A DNA stretch of 64,000 bases, taken from contig NZ_CAKMTD010000003.1 of NCBI RefSeq assembly GCF_928391935.1, positions 183,080 to 247,079 on the forward strand, in the 5' to 3' direction. Source of the stretch: Rothia nasimurium. Its GTDB lineage: Bacteria; Actinomycetota; Actinomycetes; Actinomycetales; Micrococcaceae. Position numbers and translations under genes: made by a program. This document shows positions 8,134 through 16,845 of this stretch, one piece after another (positions within the stretch are counted from its first letter, which is position 1; each line of letters begins with the position of its first letter). The notes under the pieces are model-generated. The model was not told the DNA's origin. It saw only the letters and a program-made list of their open reading frames with translations, and made no database searches.

Positions 8134-9006
8134 ATGAATATTCGTGGGATTATGACGCCCGTATCAGGTGGCCCTGCGCGTCCATCGCGCTGGCTGGCCC
8201 TCGGCCTCCTCTCTGTTCTGGCACTTTCAGCCTGTGGAGGCCCCAGCGACCTCTCCGCCTCAACAGCAGACGCTTCAGCTTCTGCGTCCAGCAGCTCCTC
8301 TGCTTCTTCTGCTTCAGCTTCCTCTGAAGCTGCTGCAAGTGCTTCTGCTGAAGGCCAGGAGTCAGGTACCTCAGACCAGTCTCAGTCCGCTGAGGCCCAG
8401 GAAAGCTCCAACGCCGAGTCAGAAGGTGGGCAGGCCACCGATGAGGCACCTGCTGACCTCACCGAAAACGGCCAGGCTGCTGAAGCCCTAGCGAATGCTG
8501 AAGAAATCAAGCTGGATGCAGAGGAAGTCAAGACCACCGAGAACCTGCTCGGCAATGTCCAGGACGTCCTGTCTTCCGTTCAGGCCCAGCCTGAGGCTCC
8601 CCTGCTCGACGGCAACGCTGACACCCTCGAAGGTGAGCAGAGCGTGACCAACCCCAGCGACTACCTCTCCGATGAGGTTGAGGCCAAGCTCAAGGAATCC
8701 ACTACCGGTTCAGCCTTTGACCAGTACGTCAACGCGGCCCTGGAGTATAGCCTCAATGGCTGGAAGACCAGCGGCAAGCCCAAGGTTGTTGGAACCCCCA
8801 AGATGAGTGAAGGTAAGTACAACGGCCAGGATGCCAAGTTCCTGGAGGTCTGCCTGGATGCCTCAGACGTCAAGGTTGAGGACGGCGCAGGAAACGTACT
8901 GACGAATAACCAGCATGCCCGCTCCCTCAACATTTTCACCCTGGTACAAGACGGCGGATCATGGAAAATTGCCTCCCATGACTTCCCCAACAACGCAGAT
9001 TGCTAA
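8134..9006 (+). CDS. Secreted lipoprotein with Ser/Ala-rich linker
   Basis: 290 residues. A short n-region and the hydrophobic stretch LALGLLSVLALSAC end in a lipobox (LSAC, Cys34), so lipidation and anchoring to the outer face of the membrane are expected. Residues about 40-100 are a low-complexity Ser/Ala/Glu/Gln linker that could span part of the cell wall. The C-terminal part (about 165-290) looks like a compact alpha/beta domain with two cysteines, one the last residue. Its ending (FTLVQDGGSWKIASHDF) recalls NTF2-like extracellular domains, but this is only a resemblance. AGGGA lies upstream of the ATG. The next gene begins eight bases after the stop. Confidence 0.85.
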   Translation: MNIRGIMTPVSGGPARPSRWLALGLLSVLALSACGGPSDLSASTADASASASSSSSASSASASSEAAASASAEGQESGTSDQSQSAEAQESSNAESEGGQATDEAPADLTENGQAAEALANAEEIKLDAEEVKTTENLLGNVQDVLSSVQAQPEAPLLDGNADTLEGEQSVTNPSDYLSDEVEAKLKESTTGSAFDQYVNAALEYSLNGWKTSGKPKVVGTPKMSEGKYNGQDAKFLEVCLDASDVKVEDGAGNVLTNNQHARSLNIFTLVQDGGSWKIASHDFPNNADC

Positions 9007-9014
9007 AGACTTCC

Positions 9015-12000
9015 ATGAATTTCAAGAAACCCTCCCTCCTCACTAAGCTCGTGGTTGGTGCCGTTGCCCTGGGCGTCGGCGTCTCCGTGATCCCCGGCGC
9101 TATCGCCAACGACGACTACGTCGCCAACGGCCTGACCGAGTCCACCGCTGCCGCCTCCTGCTGGGAGATCAAGCAGAACGACCCCGAATCCAAGTCCGGC
9201 TCCTACTGGCTCTGGACCCCCGAAATGGACGCCCCCGCCCAGTTCTACTGCGACCAGGAAACCAATGGTGGCGGCTGGGTCATGATCGGCCGCGGCCGTG
9301 AGGGCTGGAGCGAAGACTACACCGGACGCGGTAACGCAGCCGAGCTGGCCTCCAACCCCGACGGCACGGACGCTTTCAACCCCGTCCAGCTGCCCTCCAA
9401 GACCATTGACGCCCTCATGGGTGACACCCAGGTCAAGGACCTGCCCGGCGGCCTGCTCTTCCGTCGTGCCGCTAACACCGCTGGCACCGAGTGGCAGAAT
9501 GTCTACGCCACCCGCTCCAAGCTCGAAGACTGGTCCTGGGCCCTGGCCGTCTACCACCCCTGGACTAACTTCACCTTTGACAATGCCCCCTCCCAGGGTG
9601 CTGACGCCACCTACGCCTCAGCTGTTCACCGCATTGCCAACTTCAACAACGGCACCAACACCATGATTTTTGCCGGCCGTAAGGACCAGGCCTGGAAGCT
9701 GGGCTTCTCCTACGGTGCTGCCGTCACCGGCCAGAACTCCCCTGACTCCTACATCTGGTCCAACACCAACGGCCTGGGCAACGCTATCCCCTTCACCCAG
9801 GTCTTCATGCGCCCCCAGATCACCCAGGCTGACCTGAACCTGACCGACATCGCCGACTCCGGCCTGGAAGGACGCACCCAGCGGGCCCTGCCTGCCAACT
9901 ACTCCTCCAAGGTCCTCTGGCGCACCTCAGACGTCACCGCCACCGGCAAGACCGGCGAGCTCAACACCTTCGTCCAGGCCTTTGCCCAGGTCGGTAACAC
10001 TGTCTTCACCGGCGGCGACTTCGCCTACGTTGAAAACGCTGTGACCGGTGAGCGCGTCCAGCAGAAGTTCCTGGCTGGCTACGATGTCAACACCGGCGAA
10101 CTGGTCCGCTCCTTCATGCCCAAGATTAACGGCCAGATCAAGGCCCTGGCTGAGCTGCCCGGCGGTCTGCTGGGCGTCGGCGGCGAGTTCACCGAAGTCA
10201 ATGGCCAGCCCGCCAACGGTTTCGTCGTCCTCAACCCCGTCACCGGTGAAACCGACACCTCCCTGGGCTGGGATATCGTCAACCGCAACGCAGGTGGCGT
10301 CCCCTTCGTCAAGACCATCATCGTAGACGGCAACTACGTCTACATCGGCGGCTCCTTCACCCACGTCAAGGGCAAGACCTCCAACGTCTACGCCTACTCC
10401 AAGAACGCAGCCCGTTTCCGTATCGCAAACGGCTCCGTCGACTGGACCTGGCGCCCCATCACCAACGGCACCGTCAACGGTATCGCCCCCAGCGCCGACG
10501 GCGTCGCCCTGGCTGGCTACTTCACCACCGCCACCGACAACAAGGACGCCTGGAAGCTGGCCTACGTCAACACCACCAACGGAAAACTGGCCCAGGACTG
10601 GAAGTGGCGCCTAGCCTACCGCGACACCAACCGCCGTGTCTCTGACGGCTTCCAGTTCGACGTCATCGACGCCGGCAACGGCACCCTCTGGGCTGGCGGC
10701 GCCGAGCACATGGTAGCCCAGTACAGCAAGAGCAACGTCTCTTCCCGCCTGTCCTCCTCCATCACCCGTGAAGGTGGCGACTTCCAGGACCTGCACCTCG
10801 ACGGTGACGTCCTCTACGCCTCTTGCCATTGTGGCGACTACGTCCTCAACGGCTCAGAAAACTCAGGTAGCCCCTGGAACGACGCAGGCTACTACAGCGT
10901 CGATACCATCCGCCTGGCCTTCGCAATTGACGCCAACACCGGCGAAACCATCTCCGAATTCTCCCCCAACCTGCGCGGGGCCCGTGGCCACGGCGTCTGG
11001 GGCATGTTCGTAGACTCCACCGGCACCTTCTGGGCTGGCGGCGACATCACTAAGTCCCTGGGCTACAACGGCGTCCAGTCAACCGTCGGCTTCGCCCGAT
11101 TCGCCCCCCGCGACTCAGCAGCCCCGGCTGTTGCCTCCAACCTGGCAGTCACCACCGACGGCACCGAGGACAAGCTGACCTGGACCGGCGTCACCGAACG
11201 CGGTGTCACCTACCAGATCCTGCGGAACAACCGCGTGATTGCCTCCACCGCCTCCACTAATATCACCCTGCCTGCCAGCGAGAACGCCCGCTACTTCGTG
11301 CGCGTCGCTGACACCAACGGCAACATCTCAGCAACCACCCCGGTTGCCACCCCCGTTGCCACCGCAGCACCCACTACCGCAGCCCCCACCACTGAGGCTC
11401 CCGCTACCACCCCCGTAGCCCCGGCACCTGAAGCTACCCCCACCGCCGCTGCCACCACCGCAGCCGCAACCGGCGAAGCTGCCATCAAGCCCATCGAAGA
11501 GGCTGCCAACGAAGCTGGTGCCCCCGCCGTCCAGGACAACGAAGCTCCCGTAGCCCCCGTTGAAGAGGTCGAAGCCGCCGCAGCAACCGACCAGCAGGTC
11601 ATCACCTCCGGCGACACCTGGCGCACCGCCTTCACCCTCACCAACCAGTTCGACACCACCTGGCGCGGTACCGACTACAACTACGACACCGCCCGCTGGT
11701 TCGACGCCAAGACCTCCCTGGGTTGGGGTGAAGCCGGCGTGAACACCCGCGTCCAGTTCCCCATCAGCACCCAGCCCATGTCAGTCTTCTTCCGCAAGGA
11801 ACTTGAACTGACCCCCGCAGCCAACCAGGAGCTCGTCCTGACCACCTACGCTGACGACGGCCTGGCCATCTACGTCAACGGTAAGGAAGTCCACCGCTCC
11901 AACCTGGCCGCAGACGCCTACCCCAACACCCCGGCCCAGGCCAAGGTAGACTTCACCCTCGCCCGTGCAACCCCGATCACCATCACGATCCCGGCAGCCG

Positions 12001-12101
12001 AGCTTAACCAGGGTAAGAACACCATCGCCGTTGAGGTCCACTCAGCAGCCCGCGGTGAGGCAACCACCTTCGACCTAGAGGCAACCCTCAAGACCCGCTA
12101 G
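9015..12101 (+). CDS. Large secreted fibrinogen-like, beta-propeller adhesin-type protein
   Basis: 1028 residues. The Sec signal peptide is predicted to end at AIA-ND (about residue 31). Next comes a fibrinogen-related module with the diagnostic YCDQETNGGGW (78-88) and aromatic-rich follow-up. A beta-propeller of DUF5122/delta-60-like repeats follows (about 300-715; for example VYIGGSFTHVKG, LLGVGGEFTEVNG, TFWAGGDI). Then come a fibronectin III-like segment, an Ala/Pro/Thr-rich linker, and a C-terminal beta-sandwich like the galactose-binding-type domain of some secreted phosphatases. No LPXTG or transmembrane anchor is seen. ATG 9015 is chosen over an upstream TTG (9000) that overlaps the lipoprotein gene. 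The ribosome binding site is weak, so translational coupling is likely. Ligand unknown. Confidence 0.88.
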   Translation: MNFKKPSLLTKLVVGAVALGVGVSVIPGAIANDDYVANGLTESTAAASCWEIKQNDPESKSGSYWLWTPEMDAPAQFYCDQETNGGGWVMIGRGREGWSEDYTGRGNAAELASNPDGTDAFNPVQLPSKTIDALMGDTQVKDLPGGLLFRRAANTAGTEWQNVYATRSKLEDWSWALAVYHPWTNFTFDNAPSQGADATYASAVHRIANFNNGTNTMIFAGRKDQAWKLGFSYGAAVTGQNSPDSYIWSNTNGLGNAIPFTQVFMRPQITQADLNLTDIADSGLEGRTQRALPANYSSKVLWRTSDVTATGKTGELNTFVQAFAQVGNTVFTGGDFAYVENAVTGERVQQKFLAGYDVNTGELVRSFMPKINGQIKALAELPGGLLGVGGEFTEVNGQPANGFVVLNPVTGETDTSLGWDIVNRNAGGVPFVKTIIVDGNYVYIGGSFTHVKGKTSNVYAYSKNAARFRIANGSVDWTWRPITNGTVNGIAPSADGVALAGYFTTATDNKDAWKLAYVNTTNGKLAQDWKWRLAYRDTNRRVSDGFQFDVIDAGNGTLWAGGAEHMVAQYSKSNVSSRLSSSITREGGDFQDLHLDGDVLYASCHCGDYVLNGSENSGSPWNDAGYYSVDTIRLAFAIDANTGETISEFSPNLRGARGHGVWGMFVDSTGTFWAGGDITKSLGYNGVQSTVGFARFAPRDSAAPAVASNLAVTTDGTEDKLTWTGVTERGVTYQILRNNRVIASTASTNITLPASENARYFVRVADTNGNISATTPVATPVATAAPTTAAPTTEAPATTPVAPAPEATPTAAATTAAATGEAAIKPIEEAANEAGAPAVQDNEAPVAPVEEVEAAAATDQQVITSGDTWRTAFTLTNQFDTTWRGTDYNYDTARWFDAKTSLGWGEAGVNTRVQFPISTQPMSVFFRKELELTPAANQELVLTTYADDGLAIYVNGKEVHRSNLAADAYPNTPAQAKVDFTLARATPITITIPAAELNQGKNTIAVEVHSAARGEATTFDLEATLKTR

Positions 12102-12124
12102 GCACCCCTAACACAGCGAAACAA

Positions 12125-12160
12125 CCGGTGGCCCCGACCAAACTTGGTCGGGGCCACCGG
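12125..12160 (+). terminator. Terminator of the lipoprotein/fibrinogen-like operon
   Basis: A near-perfect palindrome: CCGGTGGCCCCGACC pairs with GGTCGGGGCCACCGG across a few-base loop, followed by CTTTAAA. It lies about 20 bases past the stop codon. The remaining 200 bases up to 12356 hold no gene. CATAAAAT near 12247 is a possible -10 box for the polysaccharide cluster, without a clear -35 box. Confidence 0.85.
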
Positions 12161-12356
12161 CTTTAAACCCCCAACCGAACTGGAACACTTAGTCAAGGTC
12201 ATAGTCAGAACCTGAAGAGTACACCTGTTCGGCCACAACGCTTTCGCATAAAATGGTCTCTAGCCCTTTGACGGCCCATCGCACAAAAACCCGCTCTTGA
12301 AGCGCTCAAACGCGCCCAGGCACCCATTCGCATGAAACATTAGGGGATTCGTAGTT

Positions 12357-13097
12357 TTGACTACACGCACTACTCGCCCTGGCTTCCGCCAGACACTTGC
12401 CCAGCTCAACGCAGCCCAAAAACCCGGTGACGGCGTCCCCGCCTACACCCGCTGGGTCAACCGCCGGGTAGCCCGCGTCTTTGCGGCCGCCGCCGTTAAG
12501 TTCGGCATCGGCCCCAACGGGGTTACGGCCCTCTCCGCGACCGTCTCCGTCATCGGCATGGTGCTCCTGGTGGCCTTCCCGCCCTCCCTGGGCCTGGGCC
12601 TAGGCGTCGCCTTCCTCTTTGCCCTGGGCTACGCCCTCGACTCGGCGGACGGCCAGGTCGCCCGCGTCACGGGAGCCTCCTCCCCCGCCGGTGAATGGCT
12701 CGACCACGTCGTCGACGCTATGCGCACCCCCGCCCAGCACCTGGTAATCCTCATCGGCTTCATCAAGGCCCCCGAGGCCTTCCCCGTCACCGGCTGGGCC
12801 CTCTGGTGGCTGCCCCTGGCCTTCACCGTCCTCATCACCGGCCACTTCATGAGCCAGATCCTGGCCGAGCAGCTCCGCAAGAACCGGGGCACAGCAGCCC
12901 CCTCCTCCGGCGGCACCCTCCGCTCCTTCATCAACCTCCACATGGACGCCGGTACCTTCTGCTGGATCTTCATCTTCTGGGGCACCGGGCTCGGCTTCAT
13001 CGTCGTCTACGGCCTGCTTTTTGCCTCCAACGCGGCAACCGTCCTGCTCTCCATGCGTCGTAAGTTCCTTACCCTCTCCACCCCGGCAGGTGCCTAA
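12357..13097 (+). CDS. CDP-alcohol phosphotransferase family membrane protein
   Basis: 246 residues, starting at TTG with AGGGGA upstream. It carries the complete family signature: D95, D98-G99, A102-R103, G112, D116 and D120, spaced as D-x2-DG-x2-AR-x8-G-x3-D-x3-D. Several hydrophobic helices follow. Such enzymes transfer a phosphoalcohol from a CDP-alcohol donor to an acceptor alcohol at the membrane; most make phospholipids, but some act in polysaccharide pathways. It is the first gene of a seven-gene polysaccharide run and shares one base with the next gene (TAATG), so a role in polymer or lipid-carrier modification is plausible. The acceptor is unknown. Confidence 0.9.
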   Translation: MTTRTTRPGFRQTLAQLNAAQKPGDGVPAYTRWVNRRVARVFAAAAVKFGIGPNGVTALSATVSVIGMVLLVAFPPSLGLGLGVAFLFALGYALDSADGQVARVTGASSPAGEWLDHVVDAMRTPAQHLVILIGFIKAPEAFPVTGWALWWLPLAFTVLITGHFMSQILAEQLRKNRGTAAPSSGGTLRSFINLHMDAGTFCWIFIFWGTGLGFIVVYGLLFASNAATVLLSMRRKFLTLSTPAGA

Positions 13098-14008
13098 TGC
13101 AGTCAGTCTCCGTCATCATCGCAACCAACGGTAAACGCCCCGAACTTTTGCGTACCGCCGTCACCTCCATCTTCGACCAGACCTACCCCGGTGACGTTGA
13201 AGTCCTAGTGGTCTTTGACCACGTTGAGATTGACCCCCTCACTGATCTTGAGGTGCCCGCCGGACGTAGCCTCCGCACCATCCCCAACCAGCGCCCCCAG
13301 GGCCTGGCAGGGGGCCGCAACACCGGCATCGAAGCAGCCAGCGGCGACATCCTAGGCTTCTGCGACGACGACGACTACTGGCTACCCACCAAGCTCGAGG
13401 ACCAGCTGACCCTCTGGGCAGCCCACCCCGACGCCATTGCTATCTCCTCCGGCATCCGGGTCCGCTCCGGTGGCAAGGACATCGACCGCCTGGCCCCCGA
13501 AACGGCAACCTTCACCGACTTTTTACGCTCCCGCATCACCGAAATCCACCCCTCGGCTATGCTCTACCGAAAGAGCGACCTCACCGGCCGTGTCGGACTC
13601 GTCGACGAAGACCTGCCCGCAGCCTACGGGGAAGACTACGACCTGCTCCTTCGGGCCACCAAGTTCGGCGACGTCCGCTCCGTGCCCAAACCCCTCGTCC
13701 TCATCCTCTGGGACCGTCCCTCCTTCTTCGCCGGAAAATGGGAAAACATGGCCGCCGGGCTCACCTACCTGCTCCGCAAGTTCCCCGAATTTGAAACCGA
13801 CCCCAAGGGCCTAGCCCGAATCTCAGGCCAAATTGCCTTCATCCACGCAGCCCTGGGCAACAAGAAACTCGCCCTAGCCTACGTCCGCTCCACCCTGCGT
13901 CGGGACCCGGCCCAGCTCCGCGCCTGGGCTGCCCTGCCCGTGGCCCTGGGAATCGTCAGCCCCTCAGCCCTGCTCGCTGCCGTCAACAAGACCGGCCGGG
14001 GCCTCTAA
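13097..14008 (+). CDS. Family 2 glycosyltransferase
   Basis: 303-residue GT-A fold enzyme. The N-terminal strand SVSVIIATNGKRPELL, the donor-binding GGRNTGIEAASGDILGF and the metal-binding acidic cluster D90-D93 (CDDDDYW) identify GT2. After the catalytic domain the protein has no transmembrane helices, so it is cytosolic or peripheral. Its start overlaps the stop of the upstream phosphotransferase gene, and it is followed closely by the Wzy-like gene. It probably adds one sugar to the lipid-linked repeat unit. Donor and linkage cannot be read from the sequence. Confidence 0.93.
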   Translation: MQSVSVIIATNGKRPELLRTAVTSIFDQTYPGDVEVLVVFDHVEIDPLTDLEVPAGRSLRTIPNQRPQGLAGGRNTGIEAASGDILGFCDDDDYWLPTKLEDQLTLWAAHPDAIAISSGIRVRSGGKDIDRLAPETATFTDFLRSRITEIHPSAMLYRKSDLTGRVGLVDEDLPAAYGEDYDLLLRATKFGDVRSVPKPLVLILWDRPSFFAGKWENMAAGLTYLLRKFPEFETDPKGLARISGQIAFIHAALGNKKLALAYVRSTLRRDPAQLRAWAALPVALGIVSPSALLAAVNKTGRGL

Positions 14009-14012
14009 GACC

Positions 14013-15302
14013 ATGGCAGAAACACTGACCCCCACCCAGAAGGGCAACCGATTCAGCGTTGCTGTGGCCCCCACCGTCGGAGCCCCCCTCCCTGCCTGGC
14101 CAATCCTCATCCTGCTCTACGGCTTCCCGGTCGTCTGGGCCCTCGGCCTCATGCAGTTCGCCCCCACCCTCCTGGCCTTCGCCATGATCGTTCTCATGGT
14201 CATGCGCCGCCGCGTGCTAGTCCACTCCACCATGTGGGTCTGGTTCGCCCTCATGTTCTGGGGCATCATCTGCCTGGTATCCATCTCAAACTTCGGCGAA
14301 TTCATGGGCTGGTTCCAGCGCTACATGAACATCTTCAACGTCGGTATCTACACCCTCTACTTCTTCAACGCCCGCGAGCGCGTCCCCAACCACATCATGC
14401 TCGGCGGCCTGCTCACCATCTGGTTTACCGTCGTAATCCTGGGCTATGTTGCCCTGGCGATTCCAGATTTTAGGCTACCAACCCCGATGGCCTTTATTCT
14501 GCCGGGTTCCCTCACCGGCAACGAACTGGTCAAGGACTATGTCCTTCCCCCCATGGCTGAGGTTCAGGCCCCGTGGGGTGTTGAAGAGCCCTACGTCCGC
14601 CCCTCTGCGCCCTTCCCCTACGCTAACTCCTGGGGTCTGGCCTACTCTCTGCTGACGCCCGTGGTGTTCTCCGTTATCACCGGTGTCCACTCCAAGAAGA
14701 TTCAGATTGCGCTGAGTCTGGCAGTTGTTGTTTCCCTCTACCCTGCCATTGCGACCTCCAACCGTGGCATGTTTATCGGTCTGGGTGCTTCCTTTGCCTA
14801 TGTGCTGTTCCGTCTTCTGCTCAAGGGCAATTGGAAGGCCCTCTTCATTGGTCTGGGCACCTTTACCGTTGCTGTGACCTACATGATTTCCTCGGGTGCT
14901 GTGGCGGCGATTTTGGGCCGTCAGGAGTACTCGGACTCCACCGGTGGCCGTGCCTCCCTCTACGAGTTGACTTTCAAGTACACCCTGGATTCGCCCCTGG
15001 TTGGTTACGGTACCTCCAAGATGGCCGACAGTATCGGTGTTTCCCTGGGTACCCAGGGGCAGGTTTGGGCGCTGATGTTCTGTTTCGGTTTTGTGGGCCT
15101 GGCCCTCTTCCTGATTTACGTGATTTCGGTGCTTGTTAACACCTGGAATGTAGCGTCCGTGACGGGTATGTGGGTCCATTCCATCATTGTTGCGGCCATG
15201 TCGATGCTGATTTTCTATTCCTTTGACGTGATCCAGTTGACCGTCCTGATGCTCTGTGTAGCCTTGATGATGCGTTCGCGCATGTACGGGGAGGGCCTCT
15301 AG
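14013..15302 (+). CDS. O-antigen polymerase/ligase-like membrane protein (Wzy/WaaL family)
   Basis: 429 residues, mostly hydrophobic with about ten or more predicted membrane segments and one longer extracytoplasmic loop near residues 165-215, as in Wzy polymerases and O-antigen ligases. It lies beside a flippase and a Wzz-like gene, which favours a polymerase joining repeat units on the outer face. Codon choice changes inside the gene: strongly C-ending up to about 14440, then many more T-ending codons to the end and into the next gene. The last base of its TAG stop is the first base of the next gene's GTG. Confidence 0.82.
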   Translation: MAETLTPTQKGNRFSVAVAPTVGAPLPAWPILILLYGFPVVWALGLMQFAPTLLAFAMIVLMVMRRRVLVHSTMWVWFALMFWGIICLVSISNFGEFMGWFQRYMNIFNVGIYTLYFFNARERVPNHIMLGGLLTIWFTVVILGYVALAIPDFRLPTPMAFILPGSLTGNELVKDYVLPPMAEVQAPWGVEEPYVRPSAPFPYANSWGLAYSLLTPVVFSVITGVHSKKIQIALSLAVVVSLYPAIATSNRGMFIGLGASFAYVLFRLLLKGNWKALFIGLGTFTVAVTYMISSGAVAAILGRQEYSDSTGGRASLYELTFKYTLDSPLVGYGTSKMADSIGVSLGTQGQVWALMFCFGFVGLALFLIYVISVLVNTWNVASVTGMWVHSIIVAAMSMLIFYSFDVIQLTVLMLCVALMMRSRMYGEGL

Positions 15303-16816
15303 TGGCCCGTTCCCTGCTCAAGAGTGGAGCTTTTTCGTCCCTGTATGTGATGTATGGGGCCGCTGCTGCCTTTGCCGCTACCTTGATTGTGTCTAACGGG
15401 GTGGGGGAAAGGGGCGCTGGTACCTTTTTCCAGATTATGGCCTTGTTCGCTATTGGTACTTCCCTGAGTGTCTTTGGGGCTGATACCGGTCTGGTGCGGA
15501 CGATGAGCGCCCAGAAGGCTGTTGGTCGTAACTCTGTGCTGCCCCGGCTGCTGCGTTTTGCTGTTGTGCCAGCGTCCGTCTTGTCGGTTCTGCTGATTGC
15601 GGCGGTTCTTATCGTTGCTGGGACGGCCAGCGGTCTGAGCGCCGAGGTGCGAACCACCCTGTACGTTGCAGCCCCCTTCCTGCTGGTATCGACCTGGATG
15701 ACTTTAGCCTTCGGGGCCCTGCGGGGTCTGGGGCATACGGTGGAGTTCACCTTCCTGCAAAGTGCCCTGCTCCCCACTGCCCGTATTGTGGCTGTGCTGG
15801 TGGCTGTTGCCTATTCAGGGGCGGTGCTCTACCTGGCCCTGGCATGGTCCCTGCCGCTGGTACTGGTCTTTCTGGTGGCTCTCCTGTGGGTGCGTAAGTA
15901 CCTGCCCGAACCCGTCGATGTGCCCAGCTACCCGGCCAAGCACCTAGACCCTGCTCCCGCCCCGGCTGTAGCGGCCCCCGAGACGGCCCGCTCCTTCTGG
16001 TCCTTCTCCTCGGCCCGGGGTGTCTCAGCCATGGTTGAGGCCGTCCTGGAATGGATTGATGTGCTCCTGATTGGGCTCTTCTTGGGCCCGGCAGCCTCCG
16101 GTGTCTACGGGGCGGTTAACCGCTGCGTCCGCGTGGGCGTCATGGTGGAGCACACTGCCCGTATCGTCACCGGCCCCGATATCTCAGCGGCAATTGCCAC
16201 CGGCGACACCGCCCGGGCCCGCACCATCTTCGTCGGCGCCACCCGCCTCCTCATCGGTATCGGCTGGCCCTTCTTCATCACCCTGGCCATCTTCGGACCC
16301 ACCCTCCTCAGCTTCTTCGGCCCGGCCTTCACCGCCGGAGCCCCCCTCTTCTGGATCATCTGCACCGCCATGCTGGTGCAGATGGCCGCAGGAGGTGTGC
16401 AAAGCATCTTGCTGATGAGCGGACGGGCCCGCTGGCAGCTCTACAACAAGCTCTCAGCCCTGGCCGTGGCAGTAGTCCTCAACCTCACCCTCATCCCCCT
16501 CTGGGGCCTAGCCGGAGCAGCAACTGCCTGGGCAGCCGCCGTCCTCACCGACTGCCTCCTCGCCAGCTACCAGGTCTACGCCAAACTAGGCATCAAACCC
16601 ACAGCCGCTGAACTAGCCCCCGTCCTCATCATCGCGGCCACCACCCCAGCGGCAGCCGGCCTCATCGCCCTCACCAGCCTCGGCCAAAACCTAGCAGGCC
16701 TAGCCCTCTACGCCGGCATTGCCCTGCCCCTCTACCTAGCCCTGCTCTACAGATTTAGAACCCCCACCGGGTTCGCCCCCCTCTTTACCGCAATCACTCG
16801 GCTAGCCAAACGCTAG
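15302..16816 (+). CDS. Polysaccharide flippase (MOP/Wzx-type)
   Basis: 504-residue integral membrane protein with about twelve to fourteen hydrophobic segments and scattered basic residues, typical of the MOP exporter superfamily that moves lipid-linked repeat units across the membrane. It starts at GTG, overlapping the previous stop by one base (TAGTG). A hydrophilic Pro/Ala-rich loop is present near residues 205-235. T-rich codon usage continues from the previous gene to roughly 15900, after which the C-ending style of the region returns. It works with the adjacent Wzy-like and Wzz-like proteins. Confidence 0.88.
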   Translation: MARSLLKSGAFSSLYVMYGAAAAFAATLIVSNGVGERGAGTFFQIMALFAIGTSLSVFGADTGLVRTMSAQKAVGRNSVLPRLLRFAVVPASVLSVLLIAAVLIVAGTASGLSAEVRTTLYVAAPFLLVSTWMTLAFGALRGLGHTVEFTFLQSALLPTARIVAVLVAVAYSGAVLYLALAWSLPLVLVFLVALLWVRKYLPEPVDVPSYPAKHLDPAPAPAVAAPETARSFWSFSSARGVSAMVEAVLEWIDVLLIGLFLGPAASGVYGAVNRCVRVGVMVEHTARIVTGPDISAAIATGDTARARTIFVGATRLLIGIGWPFFITLAIFGPTLLSFFGPAFTAGAPLFWIICTAMLVQMAAGGVQSILLMSGRARWQLYNKLSALAVAVVLNLTLIPLWGLAGAATAWAAAVLTDCLLASYQVYAKLGIKPTAAELAPVLIIAATTPAAAGLIALTSLGQNLAGLALYAGIALPLYLALLYRFRTPTGFAPLFTAITRLAKR

Positions 16817-16845
16817 CACCCAAACCCCCTTAGGGAAGGAACACC

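Noticed and set aside
14475..15179. A 234-codon minus-strand open frame
   Set aside because: It is antisense to the polymerase-like gene, rich in His, Gly and Asn, and has no recognisable motif.
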